Shown here: piece after piece, positions 16,800 to 25,745 of the stretch
Layout of the letters: every line of letters begins with the position of its first letter
How positions within the stretch are numbered: position 1 is the first letter of the stretch
DNA from: Micromonosporaceae bacterium KJ-029
Lineage (GTDB): Bacteria > Actinomycetota > Actinomycetes > Mycobacteriales > Micromonosporaceae
Length of the DNA stretch: 64,000 bases
NCBI GenBank assembly: GCA_005402585.1
Contig: BIFP01000067.1
Coordinates: 62,001-126,000, forward strand
Direction of reading: 5' to 3'
The notes under the pieces: model-generated
Told to the model about the DNA's origin: nothing
Seen by the model: the letters and a program-made list of their open reading frames with translations, nothing else
Databases searched by the model: none
Made by a program: the position numbers and the translations under genes

Positions 16800-17456
16800 T
16801 CAGTGCGGAAGCAGGGCGTGCCGCATGCTCCGGGCCAGCCATCGCCGGAACGTCTGCTCGTCCCAGCCCAGGCCGTCCACCATTGCGCCGTAGTGCGCCG
16901 GGTCGTTGTAGAACCACAGCTCGTCGACGGCACGCTCCATGTCGGAGCCTTGGCGCAGCGGGCCGAGGGTGCGTGCCCGTTCGACCACCATCCGGGCACC
17001 GGCGCGCCGGTTGCGCAGCAGGGTCTGCCAGATCTCGGCCGCCTCGGGTGACCCGTCGGCGGCCCGCCGTACCGTCTCGAACACCCGGGCCGCGCGGGCG
17101 CCGATCAGCGTGCACACGTCGGCGTACCCGTCGAGCACCCCGGCCGGGTCCGCCGCCTCCCACACCGGCCGGAACCACGGGCGTTGCGCGACCGGGACCG
17201 GTTCGTCGTCGCCGGCGAGAGCCTCGTCGAGCACCTGCCGCAGCAGTGCCGCCTTCGAGCCGAAGGCGGCGAAGACGGTCGGCCGGGCGACGCCCGCCGT
17301 GGCGGCGACGTCGGCCAGCGAGGTGGCGGTGTACCCCCGGTCGACGAACAGCTCGGTCGCGGCGGCGACCACCGCCTGCCGGGTACGCCGGGCGCTCTCC
17401 TCCCGGACCCGGGAGCGGTACGGCCGGGTCGGCTTTCCGTCCTTGACTTCACCCAT
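16800..17456 (-). CDS. TetR/AcrR-family transcriptional regulator
   Basis: A 218-residue repressor-type protein. The N-terminal helix-turn-helix domain spans residues ~20-75 (RTRQAVVAAATELFVDRGYT, then VARPTVFAAFGSKAALL). The C-terminal domain is helical and of unknown ligand. It lies divergent from the cupin gene across a 104-bp region holding an imperfect CTAG-N11-CTAG palindrome that overlaps its own likely -10 box TAGTAT, so autoregulation and control of the cupin operon are likely. Confidence 0.88.
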   Translation of the reverse strand: MGEVKDGKPTRPYRSRVREESARRTRQAVVAAATELFVDRGYTATSLADVAATAGVARPTVFAAFGSKAALLRQVLDEALAGDDEPVPVAQRPWFRPVWEAADPAGVLDGYADVCTLIGARAARVFETVRRAADGSPEAAEIWQTLLRNRRAGARMVVERARTLGPLRQGSDMERAVDELWFYNDPAHYGAMVDGLGWDEQTFRRWLARSMRHALLPH

Positions 17457-17468
17457 GAGGCCGTCATA

Positions 17469-17487
17469 CTAGCAATACATTCACTAG
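17469..17487. promoter_or_regulatory. candidate TetR operator
   Basis: CTAGCAATACATTCACTAG is an imperfect palindrome with matching CTAG ends in the AT-rich tetR/cupin intergenic region. On the minus strand it includes part of TAGTAT, 9 nt from the tetR ATG, which resembles a -10 box. Placement fits an autoregulatory operator; no binding evidence exists here. Confidence 0.45.
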
Positions 17488-17560
17488 ACACCGTGATATC
17501 GAATAGCGGCCGGCCATCGAATGGCTCGGGAAGTCGGCGGCCAGCCCAGGGGGAGGTCCC

Positions 17561-18079
17561 GTGTCCGTCCGTCCACAGCTGCTCCGCCGGGACGAGGGAG
17601 AGGCGTACTGGTTCCTCGGGAACCTGGTCACCGTCAAGGCGGCCGGTACGCACACCCGCGGGCAGCTCACCGTGGCCGAGTTCGTCAACCCACCCGGCTT
17701 CGCGCCTCCGCTGCACCGGCACCAGCTGGAGGACGAGATGTTCTACGTGATCTCCGGCTCCGCGGTGTTCCACTGCGCGGGGGAGGAACTGCGGGCCGGG
17801 CCGGGCGACTTCGTCCTGCTGCCGCTCGGGGTGCCGCACACCTTCGTGGTCGGTGCCGACGAGCCGCTACGGACGCTGCAGATCACCACACCCGCCGGGT
17901 TCGAGGGCTTCGCGGCCGAGGCCGGAATGCCGGCGGCGGAGCTGCGACTGCCGGATCCGGTGCCGGTCGACCCGGCCGCGTTGGGCCATGTCGCGGCCCG
18001 GCACGGCATCGAGCTGCTCGGACCGCCTCCCGGCCACCGACCGATCCCGACCCTCCCATCTGGAGACAGCCCATCATGA
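17561..18079 (+). CDS. cupin-domain protein
   Basis: A 172-residue single-domain cupin. Motif 1 is PLHRHQLEDEMFYVISGSA (metal-binding His, His, Glu) and motif 2 is PGDFVLLPLGVPHTF (His). Residues after ~120 form an acidic/proline-rich tail. It resembles quercetin-dioxygenase-like cupins, but enzymatic or sensory function cannot be told apart. GTG 17561 follows GGGGGAGG. Its TGA overlaps the ATG of the lipoprotein gene (ATGA). Divergent TetR is the likely regulator. Confidence 0.85.
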   Translation: MSVRPQLLRRDEGEAYWFLGNLVTVKAAGTHTRGQLTVAEFVNPPGFAPPLHRHQLEDEMFYVISGSAVFHCAGEELRAGPGDFVLLPLGVPHTFVVGADEPLRTLQITTPAGFEGFAAEAGMPAAELRLPDPVPVDPAALGHVAARHGIELLGPPPGHRPIPTLPSGDSPS

Positions 18080-18633
18080 CCGTGCCCTCAGTCGCACCCA
18101 CCGCCGCGACCCTGCCTTGGCGGCAGTCCGCCGCCGGGGCCGGAACGCGGCTCACCATGACGTTCGCCCTGGCCCTGGCTCTTGGCCTGGCCGGTTGCGC
18201 GGACCAGCCGGCCACCCCGACGGGCCCGGACCAGTCCGCCCCCGCCGATGGCGGATCCGGGCCGGGCCGCGCCGCCGAGCAGATCGACGCCTGCCTGCTG
18301 CTGACCGACGCCGAGGTCACCGAGGTCATCGGACCGAACCCCGGCGGGGTGCCCGGCGCCGACGGCTGCGTGTGGGAGAACCCGGAGACCTCGCACTCGG
18401 TGACCCTCTCCGTCGGACGGCCCGGGACCGCCGTCGACGGGGTCCTCCCGCCGGCCGATGCCGTCCTCGGTGATCCCGAGGAAGGCCCCGACGGGATCCG
18501 GTTCTCCGTCGGCGAGGCCGAGTTCGCCAGCGGCGACCGGTACTGCACGTTGCGGGTGGTAACTAGCGTTGTCGACGACCGTGACCGGTCCACTATGATC
18601 CGGCTCACCGGTCTGGTCCGCGACCGGCTCTGA
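18076..18633 (+). CDS. lipoprotein, DUF3558-like
   Basis: A 185-residue predicted lipoprotein: a long N-terminal region, hydrophobic helix MTFALALALGLAG and lipobox LAGC, so it should be acylated and anchored outside the membrane. The mature part has ACLLLTDAEVTEVIG and CVWENPETSHSVTLSVG, a pattern of one Cys near each end of a small beta domain seen in DUF3558-type mycobacterial and streptomycete lipoproteins. A start at an internal ATG (18157) would give a more typical signal peptide. Coupled to the cupin gene by a 4-bp overlap. Function unknown. Confidence 0.75.
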   Translation: MTVPSVAPTAATLPWRQSAAGAGTRLTMTFALALALGLAGCADQPATPTGPDQSAPADGGSGPGRAAEQIDACLLLTDAEVTEVIGPNPGGVPGADGCVWENPETSHSVTLSVGRPGTAVDGVLPPADAVLGDPEEGPDGIRFSVGEAEFASGDRYCTLRVVTSVVDDRDRSTMIRLTGLVRDRL

Positions 18634-18728
18634 ACCTCGGCCCGGGGGCGGCCCGAACGTGCCTGCCGGCATGACCGGCCCCAGCTGATTCCGGCCGGCG
18701 GCCGGGACCGAGGCGACGAGGTGGACAG

Positions 18729-20294
18729 ATGCGCAGACGAGTGCTGGCCGGGCTGCTCGTGGTGCTGGTCACGGTCACCGGATGCACGCGGGGCGGAGCC
18801 GGTCAGACCGGGGCGCCCGACGTGGTCGTCGGCGGCCAGAAGCTGACCGAGCAGGAGTTCCGCTACGGTCAGGGCCCCCGACCGCACAAGGACGTCACCT
18901 ACCAACCGGACGTGGTCCTCATCGAGGCCGGCGCGGAGGCGGTGCGGTCGGTCACCGTCGATGGGCTGACCTGGACGCTGGACGCCTCCGTGCGCGGAGT
19001 GTCGGACCTGGTGCCGGGCAAGGTCATGTTCGTGACCTCGCGCGGGGTGGGCCGGGTCGTGGACGTCCAGGAGGTGGGAAACAACCGGGCGGTCACCATT
19101 GCGCCGGTCGAACTCACCGAGGTGATCCGCGACGGCGAGTTCGCCAGCGACCAGCCGGTGTCGCTGGACGACCCGATCGTGTACAGCGACGAAGGTGCAA
19201 TGTGGACCGACGAGAACACCGTCGCGGCCGCGTCGACACCGTCGCCCGCGGCGCGGACGGCGTCGTACCCCGGCCCCCCGGACCGGTCGGTGGGTGAGCC
19301 GGGTCCCGCGGAGGCCCTGGTACGTCCGGCGGCCCTCACCGCCGCCCGCCACGCCCCCGCCCAGCCGGATCCGGAACGCGTCGAGATGCCCCGTCCATCC
19401 GCCGGGTCGAAGGGCGTACGCAGCAACGGCTTCAACACCACCCCCCGGTGCTGCAGCGACGGCGTCGGCGCGGACATCGCGTACGACGATGGGCAGGTCC
19501 GGCTCCTCGCCACCGTCAAGCTGGCGATGCAGCGACCCTCGGCGCGGTTCCACCTGGCCATCTCCGGCGGCCGGGTGAGCGTGGCGGAGCTGCAGGTTTA
19601 CGGCGGCGGTGGGCTCAACGTCAGCATCGAGGCGGCCAGCAGCGTCGGCACCGACTGGCAACTGCATCGGCACTTCACCATCCCGGTCGACTTCACCGTG
19701 CCGGTCGGCCTCGTCCTCGGGATTCCGTTCACCCTCAGCGTCACCCAGGAGGTGGTGGTTCAGACCGCCTTCAGTGCCAAGGACGGCAACCTGAGCGCCT
19801 CCGGCGCGTACGACCTCAGTGGTGCGCTCGGCTTCGGCTACCGCAACGGCGACTGGGGAGTGCACAAACCGGAAGGTCCCTTTGTCCGGTCCAGCCTGCT
19901 CGACTCGGTCCGGGGCATCTCGGTCGGCGCCAACGGTGTCGTGCTGACCTACAAGGCGACGTTCACCCTCGGTCTCGGTGCCCTCGGCTTCAAGGCGGGG
20001 CTCAACCTCGGGTTCGTCGTCGCCACCGGGGTGGCGCGCGGTTCGGCGCTCGCCCAGTTCTTCCCGCTCGCGCCGGGCACGCGCGGTATCGACTGTCGCG
20101 GCGCCAGCCTGGACATCGACCTGAACTACTCGGTGGGGTACACCATTCCGAAGCCGGTGCAGGAGGTAGTCAACTTCTTCCTGCGGATCTTCCAGGCGAA
20201 ACCCATTCCGAGTTCGGGCGGGATCCCGAACCCGCCAGGCAAGTACCACCTCTGGGACAAGGAGCAGTACGAGCCGCAGGGCTGCAAGGCCTGA
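18729..20294 (+). CDS. large lipoprotein of unknown function (521 aa)
   Basis: Begins MRRRVLAGLLVVLVTVTGCT: basic n-region, hydrophobic core and lipobox VTGC (C19). The mature part has a first domain to ~150 (PDVVLIEAGAEAVRSVTVDG, VPGKVMFVTSRGVGRVVDVQ), a Pro/Ala linker, then a ~300-residue beta-rich domain from ~220 (LHRHFTIPVDFTVPVGLVLG, alternating hydrophobic strands) with several Cys. GAGG precedes the ATG. It follows the small lipoprotein gene by 95 bp in the same direction. I recognise no family. Confidence 0.75.
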   Translation: MRRRVLAGLLVVLVTVTGCTRGGAGQTGAPDVVVGGQKLTEQEFRYGQGPRPHKDVTYQPDVVLIEAGAEAVRSVTVDGLTWTLDASVRGVSDLVPGKVMFVTSRGVGRVVDVQEVGNNRAVTIAPVELTEVIRDGEFASDQPVSLDDPIVYSDEGAMWTDENTVAAASTPSPAARTASYPGPPDRSVGEPGPAEALVRPAALTAARHAPAQPDPERVEMPRPSAGSKGVRSNGFNTTPRCCSDGVGADIAYDDGQVRLLATVKLAMQRPSARFHLAISGGRVSVAELQVYGGGGLNVSIEAASSVGTDWQLHRHFTIPVDFTVPVGLVLGIPFTLSVTQEVVVQTAFSAKDGNLSASGAYDLSGALGFGYRNGDWGVHKPEGPFVRSSLLDSVRGISVGANGVVLTYKATFTLGLGALGFKAGLNLGFVVATGVARGSALAQFFPLAPGTRGIDCRGASLDIDLNYSVGYTIPKPVQEVVNFFLRIFQAKPIPSSGGIPNPPGKYHLWDKEQYEPQGCKA

Positions 20295-20312
20295 CGGTCG
20301 CGGCCCGCCGGG

Positions 20313-23300
20313 TCAGAGCACCGGGTTGGCGTCCGCCAGCAGCGCCTCGATCTCCGCGACGACCTCGTCCGGGTTGCGGTAGATCGGGTCGATCAGCGGC
20401 TTGCCCCGCCGGTCGAGCGCACCCCAGCGCCCGCCGCCGTTGGTCGCCAGGAAAGCCACCGGGTGGATGAGCAGCACCGGGTGCGCCGGTGCGACGATCA
20501 CCTGGCCGGTACGGTCCACCACGCCCTTGCGGCCGGCCAGCTCGACCACGGCCAGACCCTCGTCGGTGAAGCCGTCGACGTAGCGGCCGTCCGCGAGGGT
20601 GGTGTGAAAACCGTGGTAGCGGGTGGGCACCACGATCCGACCGGTCCGGTCGACGGCGCCCCATCCCTCCCGGCGGACCGCCGCCACGCCTCGGCGGAAC
20701 GGCCGTACGTCGGCGAAGCCGGGCGGCACGACCACCTCACCGGAGATGTCGACGGCCAGCCAGCCACTCTGGTCGCGTACCACCCAGGCCAGCCCGTCGG
20801 AGAACGGCCGGGCCGCCAGGTAGGTCGGCCCGACCACCGTCTGGCCGGTCAGGTCGATCAGCGACCACCGGTCGGTCTCCGGCCCGCGTACCCAGGCCAG
20901 TCCGTCCCGGAACGGCTGCGCCTCGGCGTACCGGGCCGGCACCGCCATGTCGCCCTCGGCGTCCGCGTAACCCCACAGGCCCTGGCCGCCGTCGCGGGCG
21001 GGCATCGGCGTCCGGTCCCGCTCCAGGATCTCGTCCCAGCTGCGTGGGTACGGCCCGAAGTCGTTCTCCGCGGCTCGGACGGCGATCGCGTCCAGTCCGA
21101 TCCGGACCCGGGCCAGCAGTTCGGCGTCGCCCTCGCCGCGCAGGTCGAGGGCCCGCTCGAAGTGGTGGCACGACTCGATCAGCCGGCCCTGGTCGTAGCA
21201 GCAGCGGGCGGCGTGCTCGTGCAGGGCGGCGCGCAGCCGGTCGGGTAGCTCGACCGAGTTGGCCTCGGCGAACAGTCGGTCCGCCTCGGCGAAGTCGCCC
21301 CGCCAGCGCAGCACGTGCGCGAGCCGCGCCTGGGCCAGCGCGACGCGGCGAAGTTCCCCGGTCGCCTCGGCGTAGGTCAGCGCCATGCGTCCGTCGGCCA
21401 GCGCGTCGTCGAGGTCGCCGAGGACGCGCGAGGCCACCGCCCGCAGGCTCAGCAGCCGGGCCCGGGAACGGTTGTCGAGGGCCGTGGCGAGCTTGTCGGT
21501 GAGCCGTTGCCGGACGGTCCGCAGTTCCTCCGGGTCGTCCACCATCTCCCGCAGCGTCTTCGAGTCGAGATTCCAGCGGTACGTCGCCAACACCTGCTCG
21601 GGGTCGGCCTGCGGCTCGGGTACCGGCTCGGCCTCGTCTGTCGTCCCGGACGCCTGCTCACCGTCCGTCGGCGCTGCCCCGTCGACGGGCGGTCCCGAGA
21701 CGGGTGGTGCCGAGACGGGTGGTGCCGAGACGGGCGGTCCCGAGGCGGGCGGTTCCGAGGCGGGCGGTTCCGAGGCGGGCGGTGCCGAGACCGGCGGTGC
21801 CGAGTCGGGTGGTGCGGGCGATGTGGTGTCGGCCGGTGGCGCGGAGACCGGTGGTGCGGAGACGGGCGATGCGGTGTCAGCCGGTGGTGCGGAGACGGGT
21901 GGTGCGGGCGATGTGGTGTCAGCCGGTGGCGCGGAATCCAGTGGTGCCGGTGGTGCGGAGACCGGTGGTGCCGGTGGTGCGGAGACCGGTGGTGCCGGTG
22001 GTGCGGAGACCGGTGGTGCCGGCCTTGCGGAGAAGGGTGGCGCGGAAACGGGCGGCGCGGAGAGCACCGGTGGCGCGGGTGGCGCGGAGACCGGTGGTGC
22101 GGAGACGGGCGATGCGGTGTCAGCCGGTGGTGCGGAGACGGGTGGTGCGGGCGGTGCGGAGGCGCGTGGTGCCAGCGGGGTCGGGGTCGGCGGTCCTACC
22201 GCCGGTGGCGCGGAGACCGATGCCGCCGGAGGTGCGGAGACGGGTGGAACTGACAGCGGAGGAACCGGTGGCGGTGCGGCGCCCGGTGGAGGCGGCGGTG
22301 TCGAGTAGGACGGTCCTGCGGCCGGCGGCGCTGAGATCGGTGGCACTACCGGCGCGGGGACGGGCGCTGCCGGCCGTATGGAAACCGACGGTGCGGAGAT
22401 CGGCGGTGCCGGTGGCGCGGAAACCGGCGGTGCCGGTGGGGCGGAGGCCGGCGGTCCGGATACCGGGGCTGCTGGCGGCGTGGAGTTCGAGTTCGACGGT
22501 ACGGGTGGTGCGGAGACCGGCGTGGTGACGGCTGGCGCCGGAGTGCCCGGCGGCGCGGAGACGGGCAGCGTGGCGATCGGTGGTGCGGCGTTCGGCGATC
22601 CGGAGACCGGTGGCGCCGAGACCGGCCGGCCGGAGGCCGGTGGCGCGGCGATCGGTGGCGCGGAGACGGGTGGTGCCAATGACGGCGGGCCGGCATGCGC
22701 GGAGATCGGCTCGGCCGACTCGGCGGTCGGGCGAGCCGGGTCGTGCGCGACGGGCGGCTCGGCGGAGGGGCGCGCGGGGACGGTCTCCCCGGTGGGCGCG
22801 TGGCGGTCCGGTGCGGCGGACGGGCCCGGCGTGGACGGCCCGAACCATCCCTGCGGACTCTCGGTCGGCGGTGGAGCCGGCGCGGGGCCGGGCTCGGGCG
22901 GCGGCGAGAGGTACCGGGGCGGTTCAGGGGCGGTGCGTGCGGCGGGTGTCGGTTCCGGCGTGGGGGCCGCCGGGCCGCGCCGGGCGGCGGGCGGTGCGGG
23001 TGGGAAACCTGCCGGGCGGTCGTCGGCGCCCCGGGTACCGGTGTCGCCGCCGGTCCAGCCGTCCGGCGGTGCTGCCGACGGACCCATCGGTGGCTGCTTG
23101 GCGGCGGGGCGTGGGGCTCGGGCCGGGGGCTCCGGCACCGGTCCCGGCGCCACCGGCGCGGAGATGGGCCGGTGGGTGGGCGGCGCCGAGATGGGCCGGT
23201 GGATGGGTGGCCCGGAGTCGGGCCGGTGGGTGGGTGGCGCGGAGACCGGTCGAGACGCCGGTGGCGTGGAGACCGGCCGGGACGCCGGTGGCGTGGAGAC

Positions 23301-25310
23301 CGGCCGGGACGCGGGTGGCCCGGCTGCGGGCGGCGTAGCGGCGACCGGCGGCGGCGTGGCCACGAGCGGTTGGTCGTGCAGGGGCGCGGGGCGAACCTGG
23401 TGCTCGTGCAGCGGCGCCGGGCGGACCTCGTGCTGGTGCAGTGGCGCCGGCCGCACCGTGTCTCCGGCCGGTGTCCGGTCGGTGCCGGAGGCAACGGGCC
23501 GATCCCGGTGTGGACCGGCCACGTCGGGCCGGTTCTGGTCTGGGCGCGCGGCGGGATGCCGGTCCTGGTCGGGACGCGGGGCGGGGTGCCGCTCCCGGCC
23601 CGGGGTGTCGGTCCAGTCCCGGGCCACGGCCGGGGAGGTGGGCCGGTCCCGGTACGGGTCGGGCGGGTCGGATCGGCCGCGTTCCGGCACCGCGGAGACC
23701 GGCCGGGCCCGCCCGGCGGCGGGTGGGACGGGCCGGTCGTGCTCCGGGGCGGGGGAGACCGGCCGGGCCGGTGAGACCGGCCGGTCGGGAACCACCGACA
23801 GGTGGGGCCGGCCCGGTCGGGCCGCGTCGCGGTCGGGAGCGGGTGAGACGGGACGGTCGACGTCGGGTCGCTGGGCGGCCGGCCGGTCGGCCGGGAGCCG
23901 TTCCGGTCCGGGTGCCTCCGGTGGGGCGGCCGGCCTCCGGTCGTCAGGGTGCGGAGCGTCGGCCCCGTGCCGGGGCGGGGTGGTGGGCCGCTGGTACTCG
24001 CGGTGGTCCCGGCCGGTGCCCGGACGCAGCGGACCCGGCGCCGGCCAGGGCAGGTCACCACGCGGCGGCGCGTCGTACGCCTGGGGATCCTGCGGCGATG
24101 GCTCCGGACGAACCCGCTCGGGGCGGCCCCACTCGTCGCGGGGTCCGCCCGAGCGGACCGGCTCGTCGTCGACGAAGCCGTCCGGGTACGGCGCACCGTC
24201 CGGATCGCCGATGCTGAACTCTTCCCGGTAGCCGTCCACCACCGGGCCGTCGTCGTTCGCGGGCTGGCCGGGATGGCGGCTCCACTGGTACCGGGGGCGC
24301 TGGGCGGAGTCGCCGCCCGGCTGGCGGTCGGGACCGTCGGCCGGGCGCCGCGCCGCTGCGGGCCGGCGCGTCTCCTCGCCCGGCTCCGGCACCCAACCGG
24401 GGTCCTGCCGTCCGGCGGGTGACACCGGTGTGCCGCGGAAACGGTACTGGTCACGGTCGGTCGGCTCGGACCGCTGTGGCGGATGGGCGTACCGGTCCGG
24501 ATCGTGCCGGTCGCGCCGCTCAGGGTCGCGCCGCTCAGGGTCGCGCCGCTCAGGGTCGCGCCGCTCAGGGTCGCGCCGCTCAGGGTCGCGCCGCTCAGGG
24601 TCGCGCCGGTCAGGGTCGCGCCGCTCAGGGTCGCGGCGGGCGTACCGGTCCGGGTCGCGTTGGCCGTACCGGTCGGGGTCGCGGTCGCGTTGGCCGTACC
24701 GGTCGGCGTCGCGTCGGTCCGGGTCGCGCTGGGCGTACCGGTCCGCGTCGCGGTCGCGCTGGGCGTACCGGCCGGGGTCGCGTCCGTCTGGGTCGCGCTG
24801 GGCGTACCGGTCGGAGTCACGTCGGTCGGGGGCGCGGTGGTCGCGTCCGGCAGGCGCGCCGGGGGCGGCGGTCCTGCCCTGGGGGCCGACGTCGGACCAG
24901 GTCACCCCGTCGCGCCCGCGCGCCGGCTCGGCGTGGCGGGACCGGCGGCCCTCCTCGCGGGGCTGTTCGGTTCGGGGGCCGGGGTACGACTGCCGGTCGT
25001 ACGGTCGGGCATCGTTGGTGCCGTCGTGGCGCCACGGGTCGGGCACCTCATGCTGGCCCGGCCAGCCGTCCGGCTCGTCGGCCCAGGACCGGCCCACGTA
25101 CGTACCGTCGGGTCTGGTCGGTGCCAGCGGAGGTACCTCGGCCCGCCCGACGGCGCTCGCCCGACCTCGCGCGGGCGGTGGCTGATGGTCGATGCCGATG
25201 TCGCCCGGATAGCGTTGGCCAGGGAACTGTGGGTGCCACTCGCTTGTCGGCTCGACGACCCAGGATGGCTCGGCGGGATCGTGCCACCGGTCGGCGTAGC
25301 CGCGACTCAT
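20313..25310 (-). CDS. giant low-complexity/TPR/WG-repeat protein (1665 aa)
   Basis: Three regions. Residues ~1-420 are Arg/Asp/Gln/Tyr-rich, with tandem RRDPE pentads encoded by a 15-bp minisatellite. Residues ~420-1230 are Pro/Ala/Ser-rich, with many PPVSAPPA-type units. The folded C-terminal ~430 residues hold helical TPR-like repeats (LLSLRAVASRVLGDLDDALA, ADRLFAEANSVELPDRLRAA) and then about five WG repeats (GLWGYADAEGDMAVPARY, WGAVDRTGRIVVPTRYHGF, WGALDRRGKPLIDPIY). WG repeats form beta structures and usually mediate protein contacts. No signal peptide or membrane helix. ATG 25310 starts MSRGYADRWHDPAEPSWVVE; the frame extends 42 Arg-rich codons upstream. Function unknown. Confidence 0.8.
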   Translation of the reverse strand: MSRGYADRWHDPAEPSWVVEPTSEWHPQFPGQRYPGDIGIDHQPPPARGRASAVGRAEVPPLAPTRPDGTYVGRSWADEPDGWPGQHEVPDPWRHDGTNDARPYDRQSYPGPRTEQPREEGRRSRHAEPARGRDGVTWSDVGPQGRTAAPGAPAGRDHRAPDRRDSDRYAQRDPDGRDPGRYAQRDRDADRYAQRDPDRRDADRYGQRDRDPDRYGQRDPDRYARRDPERRDPDRRDPERRDPERRDPERRDPERRDPERRDPERRDRHDPDRYAHPPQRSEPTDRDQYRFRGTPVSPAGRQDPGWVPEPGEETRRPAAARRPADGPDRQPGGDSAQRPRYQWSRHPGQPANDDGPVVDGYREEFSIGDPDGAPYPDGFVDDEPVRSGGPRDEWGRPERVRPEPSPQDPQAYDAPPRGDLPWPAPGPLRPGTGRDHREYQRPTTPPRHGADAPHPDDRRPAAPPEAPGPERLPADRPAAQRPDVDRPVSPAPDRDAARPGRPHLSVVPDRPVSPARPVSPAPEHDRPVPPAAGRARPVSAVPERGRSDPPDPYRDRPTSPAVARDWTDTPGRERHPAPRPDQDRHPAARPDQNRPDVAGPHRDRPVASGTDRTPAGDTVRPAPLHQHEVRPAPLHEHQVRPAPLHDQPLVATPPPVAATPPAAGPPASRPVSTPPASRPVSTPPASRPVSAPPTHRPDSGPPIHRPISAPPTHRPISAPVAPGPVPEPPARAPRPAAKQPPMGPSAAPPDGWTGGDTGTRGADDRPAGFPPAPPAARRGPAAPTPEPTPAARTAPEPPRYLSPPPEPGPAPAPPPTESPQGWFGPSTPGPSAAPDRHAPTGETVPARPSAEPPVAHDPARPTAESAEPISAHAGPPSLAPPVSAPPIAAPPASGRPVSAPPVSGSPNAAPPIATLPVSAPPGTPAPAVTTPVSAPPVPSNSNSTPPAAPVSGPPASAPPAPPVSAPPAPPISAPSVSIRPAAPVPAPVVPPISAPPAAGPSYSTPPPPPGAAPPPVPPLSVPPVSAPPAASVSAPPAVGPPTPTPLAPRASAPPAPPVSAPPADTASPVSAPPVSAPPAPPVLSAPPVSAPPFSARPAPPVSAPPAPPVSAPPAPPVSAPPAPLDSAPPADTTSPAPPVSAPPADTASPVSAPPVSAPPADTTSPAPPDSAPPVSAPPASEPPASEPPASGPPVSAPPVSAPPVSGPPVDGAAPTDGEQASGTTDEAEPVPEPQADPEQVLATYRWNLDSKTLREMVDDPEELRTVRQRLTDKLATALDNRSRARLLSLRAVASRVLGDLDDALADGRMALTYAEATGELRRVALAQARLAHVLRWRGDFAEADRLFAEANSVELPDRLRAALHEHAARCCYDQGRLIESCHHFERALDLRGEGDAELLARVRIGLDAIAVRAAENDFGPYPRSWDEILERDRTPMPARDGGQGLWGYADAEGDMAVPARYAEAQPFRDGLAWVRGPETDRWSLIDLTGQTVVGPTYLAARPFSDGLAWVVRDQSGWLAVDISGEVVVPPGFADVRPFRRGVAAVRREGWGAVDRTGRIVVPTRYHGFHTTLADGRYVDGFTDEGLAVVELAGRKGVVDRTGQVIVAPAHPVLLIHPVAFLATNGGGRWGALDRRGKPLIDPIYRNPDEVVAEIEALLADANPVL
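21680..22150 (-). repeat. in-gene proline-rich repeat region
   Basis: Imperfect tandem units of 12-24 bp encode PPVSAPP, APPVSAPPAP and PADTTSPAP variants within the WG-repeat protein. The repeats keep the frame and give long open frames on both strands, which explains many spurious antisense frames here. Confidence 0.7.
24511..24630 (-). repeat. 15-bp minisatellite, eight copies
   Basis: Unit TCGCGCCGCTCAGGG (plus strand) repeated eight times head to tail; the copy at 24601-24615 differs by one base. It encodes repeated (D)PERR pentads in the N-terminal disordered part of the WG protein. The 15-bp period preserves frame, so copy number could vary without loss of function. Confidence 0.9.
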
Positions 25311-25745
25311 CCGCCGGACCCGTCGTTGCGGCCAGGACGCCGGGGGGAGGCGGCGCCGGCCGCGACACGGGAACCCTCGACCGACCCGGTGGAGGCGGCG
25401 ACAGCGGACCGTCCACAGCCGCTCGCGGTGACGCACCGGGCCCGCATCCGCCCGCTCACGGCCGCGCCCCGGTGGTCGGCTCGCGTCCGCTCGCTCACGG
25501 CGATGTCACCTCGTCGGAAATGGTCGCGCTGGGCACCCCGGGGGACCGGTGAAGTCGCATGTCCCGGCACCGAATGGCTGCGGAAGGAGGGTAGCGGCGC
25601 GGGCTCGGTCACCGCCACTGCGGCACCCTCCCCTGAACCCAAACGTTATCCTATTGATCCGGACATTTAGGGCTTTGGCTGGATCGGACTTCCGACGATA
25701 CTGCACCCATCGTCAGCCTGCGGTCGCCACGCTCGTGTCGCCAGT
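25311..25745. other. 435-bp gene-free interval upstream of the WG-repeat gene
   Basis: No well-supported gene. The most AT-rich part (~25640-25675) contains, on the minus strand, TAGGAT at 25653-25648, a possible -10 box for the WG gene that would give a ~330-nt leader. A minus-strand frame from GTG 25498 to TGA 25307 (63 codons, VSERTRADHRGA...) has GAGGTGA upstream and overlaps the WG gene's ATG (ATGA), but its composition is low in protein character and I do not call it. Confidence 0.4.

Noticed and set aside
17883..20249. Long minus-strand open frame across the cupin and lipoprotein genes
   Set aside because: Low-complexity translation; the plus strand has signal peptides, lipoboxes, cupin motifs and ribosome sites.
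24511..24630. Possible CRISPR array
   Set aside because: Units are 15 bp, directly adjacent without spacers, and encode an in-frame pentad repeat.
22346..24820. Very long alternative frames on both strands in the WG-repeat gene
   Set aside because: The repeats are open in several frames; only one frame continues into the folded TPR/WG domain.
25307..25498. 63-codon frame before the WG-repeat gene
   Set aside because: It has a ribosome-like site and an ATGA overlap, but its composition lacks protein character and no homologue is recognised.
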